From assembly GCF_000013005.1 (NCBI RefSeq), contig NC_007722.1, forward strand, positions 1,803,501 to 1,867,500: a stretch of DNA of 64,000 nt, read 5' to 3'. This document shows positions 8,990-17,337 of the stretch, in pieces. The notes beneath the pieces were generated by a model that had not been told where the DNA came from, did not search any database, and saw nothing but the letters and a program-made list of their open reading frames with translations. Numbering within the stretch: the stretch's first letter is position 1; every line of letters begins with the position of its first letter. This DNA comes from Erythrobacter litoralis HTCC2594 (GTDB lineage Bacteria; Pseudomonadota; Alphaproteobacteria; Sphingomonadales; Sphingomonadaceae). A program made the position numbers and the translations under genes.

Positions 8990-9827
8990 GCTTCCGCCGC
9001 TGCGCGACGTCATCGCGAAACATGGCCTCTCCGCCTCGAAGGCGCTGGGGCAGAACTTCCTGTTCGATGCGCAATTGCTCGACCGCATCGCCGGAATCCC
9101 GGGTGGTCTCGAAAACCGGGCCGTGCTCGAAATCGGGCCTGGTCCCGGCGGGCTCACCCGCGCTTTGCTAAAGGCCGGCGCGCGCGTGACGGCGATCGAG
9201 ATGGACCGCCGCTGCCTGCCTGCGCTTGCCGAGCTGTCGGAGGTTTACCCCGGCAAACTATCCGTCATCCATGGCGATGCGATGAAGCTCGATCATGCCG
9301 AATTGATGGGCGAGCCATTCGCTGTCGTCGCCAACCTGCCCTACAATGTCGGCACCGCTCTCTTCGTGCGCTGGCTCGGCGGCGAGACTTGGCCGCCGCA
9401 ATGGACGTCGCTCACCTTGATGTTCCAGCAGGAAGTCGCCCAGCGGATCGTCTCCACACCGGGCACATCGGCGTACGGCCGCCTCGCCGTGCTGGCGCAA
9501 TGGCGCAGCGCCGCCAGCATGCCGATGAAGGTTCATCGCAGCGCCTTCACACCGCCGCCCAAAGTGATGAGCGCCATCGTGCACGTGACGCCGGACGAGA
9601 TGCCGGAGGGCGTGTCGGCCCGCACGCTCGAACGCCTGACCGAAGCTGCCTTCGGCCAACGCCGCAAGATGCTGCGCCAGAGCCTGAAAGGCGTACCCGG
9701 CGCGGTGGAGACATTGGCTGAGGTTGCCATCGAAGAGACGCGGCGGGCCGAGACGGTGACGGTGGAAGAGTTTGTGGCGCTGGCGCGACGCCTCGGCGCT
9801 TCGCGACCCTCATCCAACTCCGGCTAA
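8982..9827 (+). CDS. rsmA: 16S rRNA adenine(1518/1519)-N6 dimethyltransferase
   Basis: RsmA (KsgA) dimethylates two adjacent adenosines in the 3'-terminal hairpin of 16S rRNA during 30S maturation. Visible motifs are LGQNFLFDAQLLDRI, the SAM-binding VLEIGPGPGGLT, the catalytic NLPYNVGT, and a C-terminal helical domain with FGQRRKMLRQSL. ATG 8982 overlaps the pdxA stop by 8 bases; the earlier in-frame start at 8883 would lie deep inside pdxA. The last residues (SRPSSNSG) are encoded by the left arm of an intergenic repeat that begins near 9806, so the C-terminal tail is repeat-derived. Confidence 0.96.
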   Translation: MPELPPLRDVIAKHGLSASKALGQNFLFDAQLLDRIAGIPGGLENRAVLEIGPGPGGLTRALLKAGARVTAIEMDRRCLPALAELSEVYPGKLSVIHGDAMKLDHAELMGEPFAVVANLPYNVGTALFVRWLGGETWPPQWTSLTLMFQQEVAQRIVSTPGTSAYGRLAVLAQWRSAASMPMKVHRSAFTPPPKVMSAIVHVTPDEMPEGVSARTLERLTEAAFGQRRKMLRQSLKGVPGAVETLAEVAIEETRRAETVTVEEFVALARRLGASRPSSNSG

Positions 9828-9921
9828 GCGCTCAAGCGGCAAGCCTGCGTATCCTTCTCCCACCGGGAGAAGCACAGCGCAGCTTGCGCGCGCATCGCGC
9901 TGGCGAAGCTTGGATGAGGGT
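9806..9921. repeat. Intergenic inverted-repeat element overlapping rsmA 3' end
   Basis: Outer arms ACCCTCATCCA (9806-9816) and TGGATGAGGGT (9911-9921) are perfect inverse complements. Inside is the smaller palindrome TTCTCCC-acc-GGGAGAA (9855-9871), followed by an imperfect AGCTTGCGC/GCGAAGCT dyad. The left arm lies within the rsmA coding sequence and includes its stop codon. It has the look of a short non-autonomous repeat of the REP/MITE class. There is no coding content. Confidence 0.7.
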
Positions 9922-9934
9922 GACCGGTCCGACG

Positions 9935-10606
9935 TCACCGACACGGACTGCTCGCCGCCGTGTAACTCCGCCCCCAGCTCCGAAATCCCTCGGCATCGAT
10001 ATGGAATCGCCCGCCTGCATAATTCGGTCGCGAGGCATCGTAATAGGCCCCAAGCCCCATCCGGCTACCCGGCCCCGCCGCATCCTGCATGGCACAGAGC
10101 CGCTGGTAGAAATCCGGTCCGCTCTTTCCATCCACCGTACGCAGATCGAGCGCCGAGAAGTCCAGGTGGTTGCTGCGGCTCGCCCCGCGCGCGCAGGTGT
10201 TGAGATCGGGCGTGCGATAGGACGACAGCACCTCGACCTCGCCCACGCGCGGCTTCACCTCGTCGCGCACCAGCCGCAGCGCCGGGACGATATTGGGCCA
10301 TAGCTCACGCGGCGGGATGCGGAAGACCGGTAGATCGCAGCGCCGCGCATAGTGCCCGTCGATGCGGGTCAGCTGCCACACCGGCACGACATCGCTCACC
10401 CCCTGCGCGGTCAAATACTCCAGCAGCGCCGCATGGCCTTCGGCCCGAGCCGGATCTTCATTTAGCCAGCTGTCGAAGGCCGTGCGCGATGTCGGTGACA
10501 GCATCGTGCCGGGAATGCGCAGAAGGTCGGGCCCGCGCGAGATCAGCACGATCGCCAGCCCCGCCAGCAGGATGAACCAGGCCATTCTCTGGTACAGCGA
10601 ACTCAC
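9935..10606 (-). CDS. M15-type D-Ala-D-Ala carboxypeptidase-like protein
   Basis: A 223-aa exported protein. The N-terminal hydrophobic segment (WFILLAGLAIVLISRG) is probably a membrane anchor. The C-terminal half has a peptidase M15 pattern: SSYRTPDLNTC, then SNHLDFSALDL (His and Asp zinc ligands), and GRFHIDAEGFRSW (second His). This suggests cleavage of cross-linked or uncross-linked peptidoglycan stem peptides in the periplasm. It lies 24 bases beyond the glcB stop in the same direction, so it may be read from the glcB transcript although the functions look unrelated. Confidence 0.75.
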   Translation of the reverse strand: MSSLYQRMAWFILLAGLAIVLISRGPDLLRIPGTMLSPTSRTAFDSWLNEDPARAEGHAALLEYLTAQGVSDVVPVWQLTRIDGHYARRCDLPVFRIPPRELWPNIVPALRLVRDEVKPRVGEVEVLSSYRTPDLNTCARGASRSNHLDFSALDLRTVDGKSGPDFYQRLCAMQDAAGPGSRMGLGAYYDASRPNYAGGRFHIDAEGFRSWGRSYTAASSPCR

Positions 10607-10630
10607 ACGTATTGAACGGAATAGCGCGCG

Positions 10631-12745
10631 TCAGGCTCCCGCTTTCTTGCGCAGCCGCCATTGATGCAGCAGCGGCTCGGTATAGCCGCTCGGCTGCTCC
10701 ACGCCTTTGAACACGAGATCGCAGGCGGCCTTGAACGCGAGGCTCGTTTCCCAATTGCCTGCCATCGGCTCGTAGGACAGGTCGCCTGCATTCTGCTCGT
10801 CGACCTTGGCGGCCATGCGCTTGAGGCTGTCCATCACTTGGTTCTCGCTCGCCACGCCGTGGAGGAGCCAGTTGGCCATGTGCTGGCTGGAGATGCGCAA
10901 GGTGGCACGGTCTTCCATCAGGCCGACATCGCTGATGTCCGGCACCTTGGAACAGCCGACGCCCGCATCGATCCAGCGCACGACATAGCCGAGCAGGCCT
11001 TGCGCATTGTTATCGAGTTCCTCGCGCACTTCGTCTTCCGGCCAGTTCGTCGCCTCGGCGAGCGGGATGGTGAGCAGCCGATCGAGGCCGGGCGCTTCGC
11101 CGAGGTCCCGCTGGATCGCAAACACGTCCTCGCGGTGATAATGCAGCGCGTGGAGCGTCGCCGCGGTCGGCGACGGTACCCAGGCCGTATTGGCCCCCGC
11201 GCGCAAATGGCCGATCTTCTCCAGCATCATCTTGCCCATCAGATCCGGCGCGGGCCACATGCCCTTGCCGATCTGCGCGCGCCCCGACAGGCCGCAAGCC
11301 ATGCCGATGCCGACATTGCGCTTCTCGTAGGCATCGAGCCAGGCGCTGCCTTTCATCTCGCCCTTGCGCATCATCGGCCCGGCCTGCATCGAGGTATGGA
11401 TTTCGTCGCCCGTCCGGTCGAGGAAACCGGTGTTGATGAAGACGATCCGGTCGCGCACCGCGAGAATGCACGCAGCGAGATTCGCCGAAGTGCGGCGCTC
11501 CTCGTCCATCACCCCAACCTTAATCGTGTGGCGCGGCAGTTCGAGCAAATCCTCAACCGCGTCGAACAAGTCATTGGTAAACGCACATTCTTCCGGGCCG
11601 TGCATCTTCGGCTTGACGATATAGATGCTGCCGGTGCGCGAATTGCCGTATCGGCCAAGTCCCTGCACATCATGCGCGCTGATCGCGCTTGTGACGACGG
11701 CGTCCATGATGCCTTCGGGGATCTCGCTGCCATCCTCCAGCAGGATCGCAGGATTGGTCATCAAGTGCCCGACATTGCGGACAAACATCAGGCTCCGGCC
11801 TGGCAGCGTCTGCGCCTCGCCATGGGTATCGGTGTAGCTCTTGTCGCCATTCAGCGCGCGGGTCATCGTGCGCCCGCGTTTCTCGAAGCTCTCCTGCAGA
11901 TCGCCGCGAATGATGCCGAGCCAGTTGGTGTAGGCGAGCAGCTTGTCTTCGGCATCGACCGCCGCCACCGAATCCTCGCAATCGGCGATCGTCGTCAGCG
12001 CACTTTCGATCACGACATCGCTGATGCCGGCCTGGTCGGACTTCCCGACCGAACTCTCGGGGGCCCATTGAACTTCGATGTGCAGGCCGTTGTTTTTGAA
12101 CAAACGGCCCTTCTCGGTCTCGCCGACATACTGGCTCTCGTCGGCAATCGCAATGCCATCGGCCTCGATACGCTCCAGCGTAAGGTCGGCCCAACTGCCG
12201 GACTTCAGCGGCACCGCCTCATCAAGGAACCTGCGGGCCTCGGCGATCACCGCCGCGCCGCGTTCCTCGTCATAGCCACCGGGTTTTGCAGGCGGCGCGT
12301 CGAGCGCATCGGTTCCGTAGAGCGCGTCATAGAGGCTGCCCCAGCGGGCGTTGGCGGCATTCAGCAGGAACCGCGCATTGAGGATCGGCACCACCAGCTG
12401 CGGCCCGGCCATGGTCGCGATTTCGGGATCGACGTTCTGCGTGCCGATAGTGAACGCATCCGGCTCCGGGACGAGGTAGCCGATCTCGCTCAGGAACGCT
12501 TTGTAGGCTGCATGATCGTGGCTTTGTCCGCGGCGCTTGCGATGCCAGGCGTCGATTTTGGCCTGCAGCTCTTCACGCTTGGCAAGCAGGTCGCGATTGC
12601 GCGGAGTGAAGCCGTGGACCAGGTTGGAGAAGCCCTGCCAGAATGCGTCTGCGTCCCTGCCCAGGGGTGCCAGCACCTCGCCTTCCAGGAACGCGGCGAG
12701 CGCAGGATCGATCTGCAGGCGGGCTTTGGTCGTGTAGTCGGTCAT
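10631..12745 (-). CDS. glcB: Malate synthase G
   Basis: Condenses glyoxylate and acetyl-CoA to malate, the second glyoxylate-shunt step, and also disposes of glyoxylate from glycolate. The 704-aa length identifies the monomeric G isoform (A isoforms are about 530 aa). Characteristic segments are [48 protein letters not shown] and the C-terminal [20 protein letters not shown]. No isocitrate lyase gene (aceA) is visible in the window. It is divergent from the M20/ast cluster, with 151 bases between. Confidence 0.97.
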   Translation of the reverse strand: MTDYTTKARLQIDPALAAFLEGEVLAPLGRDADAFWQGFSNLVHGFTPRNRDLLAKREELQAKIDAWHRKRRGQSHDHAAYKAFLSEIGYLVPEPDAFTIGTQNVDPEIATMAGPQLVVPILNARFLLNAANARWGSLYDALYGTDALDAPPAKPGGYDEERGAAVIAEARRFLDEAVPLKSGSWADLTLERIEADGIAIADESQYVGETEKGRLFKNNGLHIEVQWAPESSVGKSDQAGISDVVIESALTTIADCEDSVAAVDAEDKLLAYTNWLGIIRGDLQESFEKRGRTMTRALNGDKSYTDTHGEAQTLPGRSLMFVRNVGHLMTNPAILLEDGSEIPEGIMDAVVTSAISAHDVQGLGRYGNSRTGSIYIVKPKMHGPEECAFTNDLFDAVEDLLELPRHTIKVGVMDEERRTSANLAACILAVRDRIVFINTGFLDRTGDEIHTSMQAGPMMRKGEMKGSAWLDAYEKRNVGIGMACGLSGRAQIGKGMWPAPDLMGKMMLEKIGHLRAGANTAWVPSPTAATLHALHYHREDVFAIQRDLGEAPGLDRLLTIPLAEATNWPEDEVREELDNNAQGLLGYVVRWIDAGVGCSKVPDISDVGLMEDRATLRISSQHMANWLLHGVASENQVMDSLKRMAAKVDEQNAGDLSYEPMAGNWETSLAFKAACDLVFKGVEQPSGYTEPLLHQWRLRKKAGA

Positions 12746-12896
12746 GGGTCCTCACTCAGGGGGCCGCGCAGCTCGGGCGAACTGGCGGGAAACATTGGCG
12801 CTATCTGTCTGGGGAGGACGCAAGCGCCTATGGCTTAGGGGACGAGCAATTGCAACGGGTTGGAAGGGGTGAAAACCCCCGCTAGAGCGGTTGCCG

Positions 12897-14090
12897 ATGA
12901 AACCATCCTATCTCGAATCCATAGATCAGGCGGCGATGTGCGAACAGGCTTTGGCCTGGAGCGCCGTCAATTCGGGTACCGGCAATCTCGACGGTCTGAA
13001 GACTGTCGCTGGGATGCTCGCCGATGCCTTCGCTGCCCTCCCGGGCGAGGTCGAACTGCGCGACCCCGCACCGGTCACGGCGATCAGCGCGGACGGGCAG
13101 GAATTCGACAAGCAGCATGGCCAGCATCTCGTCGTGCGCGTACGCCCCGATGCGGAGCGGCGGGTGGTGCTGACGGGGCATATGGACACGGTGTTTCCAA
13201 TCGATCACCCGTTCCAGGAAAATAGTTGGCTCGACGACGATGTCGTCAACGGCCCCGGTACCGCCGACATGAAAGGCGGGATCGCGGTCATGCTGCATGC
13301 ACTGCTGGCGCTCGAGCAATCGGAACACGGGCGAAGCCTCGGCTACGACGTGATGATCAACTCGGACGAGGAAACCGGTTCGCTGTCTTCCGCCAAGCTG
13401 ATCGAGGAACTTGCGAACGGCAAATATGCCGCCCTCACTTACGAACCCTCGGCGACGCCCGAAGGCACCCTCGCCCATGCGCGCGGCGGGACAGGCAATT
13501 ACTCACTGATCGTCAAGGGCCGCTCCGCTCATGCGGGTCGCAATCCGCAGGACGGGCGCAACGCGCTGGTCGCGGCGGCAGCGCTGGCGGTCGGCCTGAA
13601 GGACCTGCAAACCGAGGATTGCCCGGTCAATCCGGCCAAGATCGAAGGCGGCGCGGCCAACAATGTCGTGCCCGACAATGCCGTGCTGCGCTTCAACATC
13701 CGCCCCAAGGAACCGAGCGCGGGTGAGCGGTTCGAGGCGGGATTGCAGGGGCTGATGGCCGCTATCCGGCAGGCACATGAAGTCAGCGTCGACCTGCATG
13801 GCGGCGTCACGCGCCCGCCCAAACCGGTCGACCGCAAGGCGCAGCGCCTGTTCGATCTCGTCCGCGATTGCGGGGCAGAGCTTGGCCAGCATATCGACTG
13901 GCAATCGACCGGAGGCGTGTGCGACGGCAACAACATCGCCGCCTGCGGGGTGCCCGTCGTCGATACGATGGGCGTGCGCGGCGGCAAGATCCATTCGCCC
14001 GACGAATTCATGATCGTGCCGAGCCTCAGCGAACGCGCGGCACTCAGCGCCCTTGTTTTGCACCGGCTGGCATCGGGAGATGAGCTTTGA
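12897..14090 (+). CDS. M20-family metallohydrolase in the ast cluster
   Basis: A 397-aa zinc-dependent amidohydrolase of the ArgE/DapE/carboxypeptidase G2 family. Metal-site motifs are TGHMDTVFP (His, Asp), NGPGTADMKGG, the catalytic NSDEETGS, and a dimerisation segment with KGRSAHAGRNPQDGRNA. The C-terminal GGVCDGNNIAACGVPVVDTMG carries the last ligand region. ATG 12897 is used. Its stop overlaps the TTG start of astA by four bases (TTGA), so the two are translationally coupled. That suggests a role in succinylated-arginine catabolism, perhaps removing succinate from succinylglutamate or succinylornithine; this is inference. Confidence 0.85.
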   Translation: MKPSYLESIDQAAMCEQALAWSAVNSGTGNLDGLKTVAGMLADAFAALPGEVELRDPAPVTAISADGQEFDKQHGQHLVVRVRPDAERRVVLTGHMDTVFPIDHPFQENSWLDDDVVNGPGTADMKGGIAVMLHALLALEQSEHGRSLGYDVMINSDEETGSLSSAKLIEELANGKYAALTYEPSATPEGTLAHARGGTGNYSLIVKGRSAHAGRNPQDGRNALVAAAALAVGLKDLQTEDCPVNPAKIEGGAANNVVPDNAVLRFNIRPKEPSAGERFEAGLQGLMAAIRQAHEVSVDLHGGVTRPPKPVDRKAQRLFDLVRDCGAELGQHIDWQSTGGVCDGNNIAACGVPVVDTMGVRGGKIHSPDEFMIVPSLSERAALSALVLHRLASGDEL

Positions 14091-15103
14091 GTTTCCGCCT
14101 GCGCGCCGCGCGCACCGAAGATATCGAACCGCTCTACGAAATGGCCAAGCTGACCGGCGGCGGCTTCACCAATCTGCCCGCCGATCGCGATGCGCTGGGC
14201 GCAAAACTCGCCCGGTCGAGCGATGCCTTTGCCAATCCGGGCGACGAGCTGGTCGACGAGCAATTCGTGCTGGTGCTGGAAAATGCCGAGATCGGCGCGG
14301 TACGCGGCACCTGCCAGCTGATGACGCAGGTCGGACAGCAATGGCCGTTCTATTCCTATCGTCTCAACACGCTGACCCAGCACAGCCAGGAACTGGACCG
14401 CACAGTCCGCGCCGAACTGCTGAGCCTTGTGACCGACCTTGAAGGATCGAGCGAAGTCGGCGGGCTATTCCTGCATCCCAACGAACGCGCCGGGGGCCTC
14501 GGCCTGCTGCTCGCGCGCAGCCGTTACCTCTTCATCGCCATGCACCGGGCGCGCTTCGCCGACCGCATCCTTGCCGAACTGCGCGGCATTATCGATGAGC
14601 GTGGCGGCTCTCCCTTCTGGGACGGCGTGGCCGGGCGCTTCTTCGGTATGAGTTTCCAGGAAGCCGACTATTTCAACGCCATCAACGGCAACCAGTTCAT
14701 TGCCGACCTGATGCCCAAGCATCCGGTCTATGTCGCCATGCTCGACGTGGAAGCGAAGAAGGTCATCGGCCTGCCCCACCCCACCGGCCGCGCCGCGATG
14801 CGGATGCTGGAGAAGGAAGGCTTCCGCTACGAGGGTTATGTCGACATTTTCGACGGCGGGCCGAGCATGATTGCGCGCACCGACGACGTGGTGAGCATCG
14901 CGCAGGCGCACCAGGGGACGGTGGCCGATATCGCGCTGGAGACGGGCGAGAAGGCGCTGCTGGCAACCGGTCGCCTCACCGAATTCCGCAGCTGCTACGG
15001 CGCGCGCGAGTTGCGCGATGACGGCTCGGTCGCCATCGACGCGCATGCCGCCGATCTGCTCGGTGTGGGCAAAGGCGACACGGTCTGGAGCGTGGCGCGG
15101 TGA
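14087..15103 (+). CDS. astA: Arginine N-succinyltransferase
   Basis: First step of the ammonia-producing AST pathway: succinyl-CoA plus L-arginine gives N2-succinylarginine. The GNAT-like protein (338 aa) shows LRAARTEDIEPLYEMA at the N-terminus, TQVGQQWPFYSYRLNTLTQHSQEL, FLHPNERAGGLGLLLARSRY, FWDGVAGRFFGMSFQEADY and HPTGRAAMRMLEKEGFRYEGYVDIFDGGP, all typical of AstA. Translation begins with TTG 14087, coupled to the M20 gene; a GGGAG sequence lies just upstream. astB follows after a 105-base gap filled by an inverted repeat. Confidence 0.95.
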   Translation: MSFRLRAARTEDIEPLYEMAKLTGGGFTNLPADRDALGAKLARSSDAFANPGDELVDEQFVLVLENAEIGAVRGTCQLMTQVGQQWPFYSYRLNTLTQHSQELDRTVRAELLSLVTDLEGSSEVGGLFLHPNERAGGLGLLLARSRYLFIAMHRARFADRILAELRGIIDERGGSPFWDGVAGRFFGMSFQEADYFNAINGNQFIADLMPKHPVYVAMLDVEAKKVIGLPHPTGRAAMRMLEKEGFRYEGYVDIFDGGPSMIARTDDVVSIAQAHQGTVADIALETGEKALLATGRLTEFRSCYGARELRDDGSVAIDAHAADLLGVGKGDTVWSVAR

Positions 15104-15117
15104 GCTATCCATCATCC

Positions 15118-15198
15118 CGTCATCCCAGCGAAAGCTGGGATCTGGTTCAGGCACGCGCGAGCATGCCGCAAGAGATCCCAGCTTTCGCTGGGATGACG
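15118..15198. repeat. Inverted pair of 26-bp hairpin repeats, copy 1
   Basis: Two 26-base units (15118-15143 and 15173-15198) lie in inverted orientation. Each contains the perfect palindrome TCCCAGC-GAAA-GCTGGGA, a 7-bp stem with a GNRA-type tetraloop. The same pair occurs at 22391-22471. It fills the astA-astB gap; the astB ribosome-binding site (GAGGT) follows directly. Confidence 0.85.
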
Positions 15199-15208
15199 AG
15201 GTAAATTC

Positions 15209-16459
15209 ATGTCCCTCGCAGAAATCAACTTCGACGGCATCGTCGGCCCGTCGCACAATTACGCCGGCCTCAGCCTGGGCAATATCGCCAGCGCCAGCCA
15301 CAAGGGCGATCCGTCCTATCCGCGCGCCGCCGCGCTGCAGGGGGTCGCCAAGATGCGCGGCAACATGGCTCACGGGCTGGCGCAAGGGTATCTATTGCCT
15401 TTGCCGCGACCCAAGGTGGAGACGCTGGCCCGGCTGGCGGTCGATCCATCCGCCGATCGCGCGCTGCGCGCCGCGGCATGGTCCGCCTCCAGCATGTGGA
15501 CCGCCAATGCCGCCACGGTCAGCCCGGCGCCGGACACCGCAGACGGAAAATGTCACTTCACGCCCGCCAACCTCGTCACCATGGTGCACCGCGCACAGGA
15601 ATGGCGCGACACCAAGGCTCAGCTCGACATCGCCTTCGGCGACACCGCGCATTTCACCGTCCACCACGCAGTGCCGCCGAGTTTCGGCGACGAAGGCGCG
15701 GCCAACCATATGCGTTTTTGCGAAGGGCATGACGCGCCGGGCGTCGAAGTGTTCGTCTATGGCAGGCCGGGCGGCAAATTCGCCGCGCGTCAGCATGAAC
15801 AGGCCAGCCGCGCTGTCGCCCGGCTGCATGGTCTCGATCCTGCGCGCGCTCTGTTTATCGAGCAGAATCCCGGTGCCATCGAGGCCGGGGCGTTTCACAA
15901 CGATGTCGTTGCCGTCGCGAACGAGCGCGTGCTGTTCACGCATGAAGAGGCATTCGCCGACCAGAAGGGCGCTTACGACGCGATCCGCGCCGCTTTTCCC
16001 GCTCTGGAAGTCGTGGAAGTGTCGTCCAGCGCAGTGAGCCTGGCCGAAGCGATCAAGACCTATCTCTTCAACGGGCAATTGCTGACGCTCCCCTCCGGCG
16101 AGATGGCGCTGGTCGTTCCCGAAGAGTGCCGCGAGAGCGCGAGCGTATGGGCCTGGGCGGAGACGATGATGGCTTCGAATGGTCCGATCCGGCGGGTCAT
16201 CCCGGTCGATGTGCGCCAATCCATGGCCAACGGCGGCGGTCCCGCCTGCCTGCGCCTGCGGGTGGTCGCCGATCCGGCCACGGTCGATCCGCGCTTCCTG
16301 CTGAGCGAGGCGCGCGCCGATGCCATCGAGCAGGTGATTGCAGCGCATTGGCCCGAGCAGATCGACCCCTCCGACATCGGCGATGAAGCCCTGGCGAACA
16401 CCGTGCGCACCGCGCGTGGCAAGCTATTGGAAGCGCTCGACCTCATGCAACTGGGTTAA
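15209..16459 (+). CDS. astB: N-succinylarginine dihydrolase
   Basis: Second AST step: hydrolyses N2-succinylarginine to N2-succinylornithine, CO2 and two ammonia. This is a pentein-fold enzyme of 416 aa (family about 440). Motifs include the N-terminal NFDGIVGPSHNYAGLS and FHNDVVAVANERVLFTHEEAF (catalytic His region). SVWAWAETMMASNGPIRRVIPVDVRQSMANGGGPACLRLRV contains the C-terminal nucleophilic Cys. ATG 15209 follows a GAGGT Shine-Dalgarno sequence. astC, astD and astE are not visible in the window. Confidence 0.96.
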   Translation: MSLAEINFDGIVGPSHNYAGLSLGNIASASHKGDPSYPRAAALQGVAKMRGNMAHGLAQGYLLPLPRPKVETLARLAVDPSADRALRAAAWSASSMWTANAATVSPAPDTADGKCHFTPANLVTMVHRAQEWRDTKAQLDIAFGDTAHFTVHHAVPPSFGDEGAANHMRFCEGHDAPGVEVFVYGRPGGKFAARQHEQASRAVARLHGLDPARALFIEQNPGAIEAGAFHNDVVAVANERVLFTHEEAFADQKGAYDAIRAAFPALEVVEVSSSAVSLAEAIKTYLFNGQLLTLPSGEMALVVPEECRESASVWAWAETMMASNGPIRRVIPVDVRQSMANGGGPACLRLRVVADPATVDPRFLLSEARADAIEQVIAAHWPEQIDPSDIGDEALANTVRTARGKLLEALDLMQLG

Positions 16460-16583
16460 CGCGCTTGCCGCTTCGTCGGCGAGCTTTACACTGCGTGCGT
16501 CATTAACCACTGCAAATGGCAGGCCAGCGTGGATGGCACGTCGCTTGCAAAGCCAGAGGTTAACGCAGGAAAGGCACGCGAGA

Positions 16584-16826
16584 ATGCTCAGGAAATTCGG
16601 CCGGTTGTTCGTGATCAAGAATCGCTTTGAAGCGTTTCTGATCATATTTGCACTGGCCATGGGCGCGATGGATCGCGGCAGCCACTATCTCGAAGCGATG
16701 CCCAACTGGCTCGGCTGGACGCTATTCGTCGCCTGCGGCGGTGCGGTGATGCTGGGCGGCGCGAAAATCCTCGACGCGCTGCATTACGAGCGCGAACGCA
16801 AAGAGGCCGAACTCGAAGCCTGCTGA
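16584..16826 (+). CDS. Small two-helix membrane protein
   Basis: An 80-aa protein with two predicted membrane segments (FEAFLIIFALAMGAMDRG and LGWTLFVACGGAVMLGGAKIL), a basic N-terminus (MLRKFGRLFVIKNR) and a charged C-terminal tail rich in Glu/Lys. ATG 16584 follows AGGAAAGG. Similar small membrane proteins are common in sphingomonads without an assigned role. It lies 124 bases after astB, so co-transcription is possible but not required. Confidence 0.65.
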   Translation: MLRKFGRLFVIKNRFEAFLIIFALAMGAMDRGSHYLEAMPNWLGWTLFVACGGAVMLGGAKILDALHYERERKEAELEAC

Positions 16827-16837
16827 GTTTTAGCTGA

Positions 16838-16873
16838 AAAATAAAGTGGGGGTTTCTGTTGCTAGCTACCCCG
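16838..16873 (-). terminator. Terminator-like hairpin beyond ssrA
   Basis: On the minus strand GGGGT and ACCCCC flank a loop containing TAGCAACAGAA, followed by TTTATTTTT. A second GC-rich hairpin (CCCCGCG/CGCGGGG at 16870-16893) lies directly upstream. This is the most plausible 3' end of the tmRNA precursor transcript. Confidence 0.6.
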
Positions 16874-16939
16874 CGGTTTCGTTTTCGCGGGGCGAGGACC
16901 GTCGCGCTAGCTGCACTCATGGTTCTCTCAAGCAAACGT

Positions 16940-17286
16940 AAGGTGGGGGGTTCTGTTGCTAGGCCCCCCCGGGCCCCCGGAATCCGCTTCTGTTGCCCGG
17001 TGGGTCCAACCGCGCTTTAGCTTTGTAACGTTAGGCCGTTAGGCCGTCATGTTACGCTGCGAGAGCGAGTGCTTCGTTATCGTTGGCACTTGTGTGTTTT
17101 GAACAGTTTTGCGGGATACTCAGCCCGGGTGAAAACAATGCCTTTCAACACACGTCGATCCTGGTTCGGCCCCATCAGGAAGCGCCTGTAAATATGCGCT
17201 TTTTGGTGGAGCCGCCGGGTACTGCCCCCGGGTCCGTTGCGTCTATTACACACCGCAGTTTATCACCATAGCCCGCCGAAACGGAC
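16940..17286 (-). ncRNA. ssrA: Permuted two-piece tmRNA (ssrA)
   Basis: tmRNA rescues stalled ribosomes and tags the nascent chain for proteolysis. Read on the minus strand, the acceptor piece comes first and ends in CGGCTCC-ACCA at 17214-17204. The coding piece starts at 17173 with GGGGCCGAACCAGGATCGAC. GGGGCCG and CGGCTCC pair perfectly with a G-U at position 3, the alanine identity element. The tag frame (17087-17052) starts with GCC and encodes ANDNEALALAA before TAA. A CCGGG/CCCGG stem with a 7-base loop forms the T-arm equivalent. The segment between 17203 and 17174 is the excised spacer. The outer ends of both pieces are approximate. Confidence 0.93.
17052..17087 (-). other. tmRNA tag reading frame
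   Basis: Resume codon GCC at 17087-17085, then codons for the tag ANDNEALALAA and a TAA stop. The hydrophobic ALAA end is the degron recognised by ClpXP and related proteases in bacteria. Confidence 0.93.
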
Positions 17287-17292
17287 AGGTCC

Positions 17293-17320
17293 CATATAAG
17301 CGAAAACGCCTTAATGTGAA
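17293..17320 (-). promoter_or_regulatory. Promoter of ssrA
   Basis: Minus-strand hexamers TTCACA (17320-17315) and TATATG (17298-17293), 16 bases apart, about 8 bases upstream of the expected tmRNA precursor start. It begins only 18 bases beyond the mscL stop, so ssrA has its own promoter rather than relying on mscL. Confidence 0.6.
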
Positions 17321-17337
17321 GTGAGCGAGACCGGCTG

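Noticed and set aside
10661..12838. A 725-codon plus-strand frame opposite glcB
   Set aside because: It is an antisense shadow of malate synthase G: the composition follows its codon pattern in mirror image, with no family motifs and no ribosome-binding site.
16338..16826. A 162-codon frame covering the end of astB and the small membrane protein
   Set aside because: The upstream part lies inside astB in another frame; the ATG at 16584 with AGGAAAGG is the natural start.
17204..17240. The GCCGGGTACTGCCCCCGGG palindrome after mscL as a rho-independent terminator
   Set aside because: No T-run follows, and on the minus strand it is the T-arm and acceptor end (CCACCA) of the tmRNA acceptor piece.
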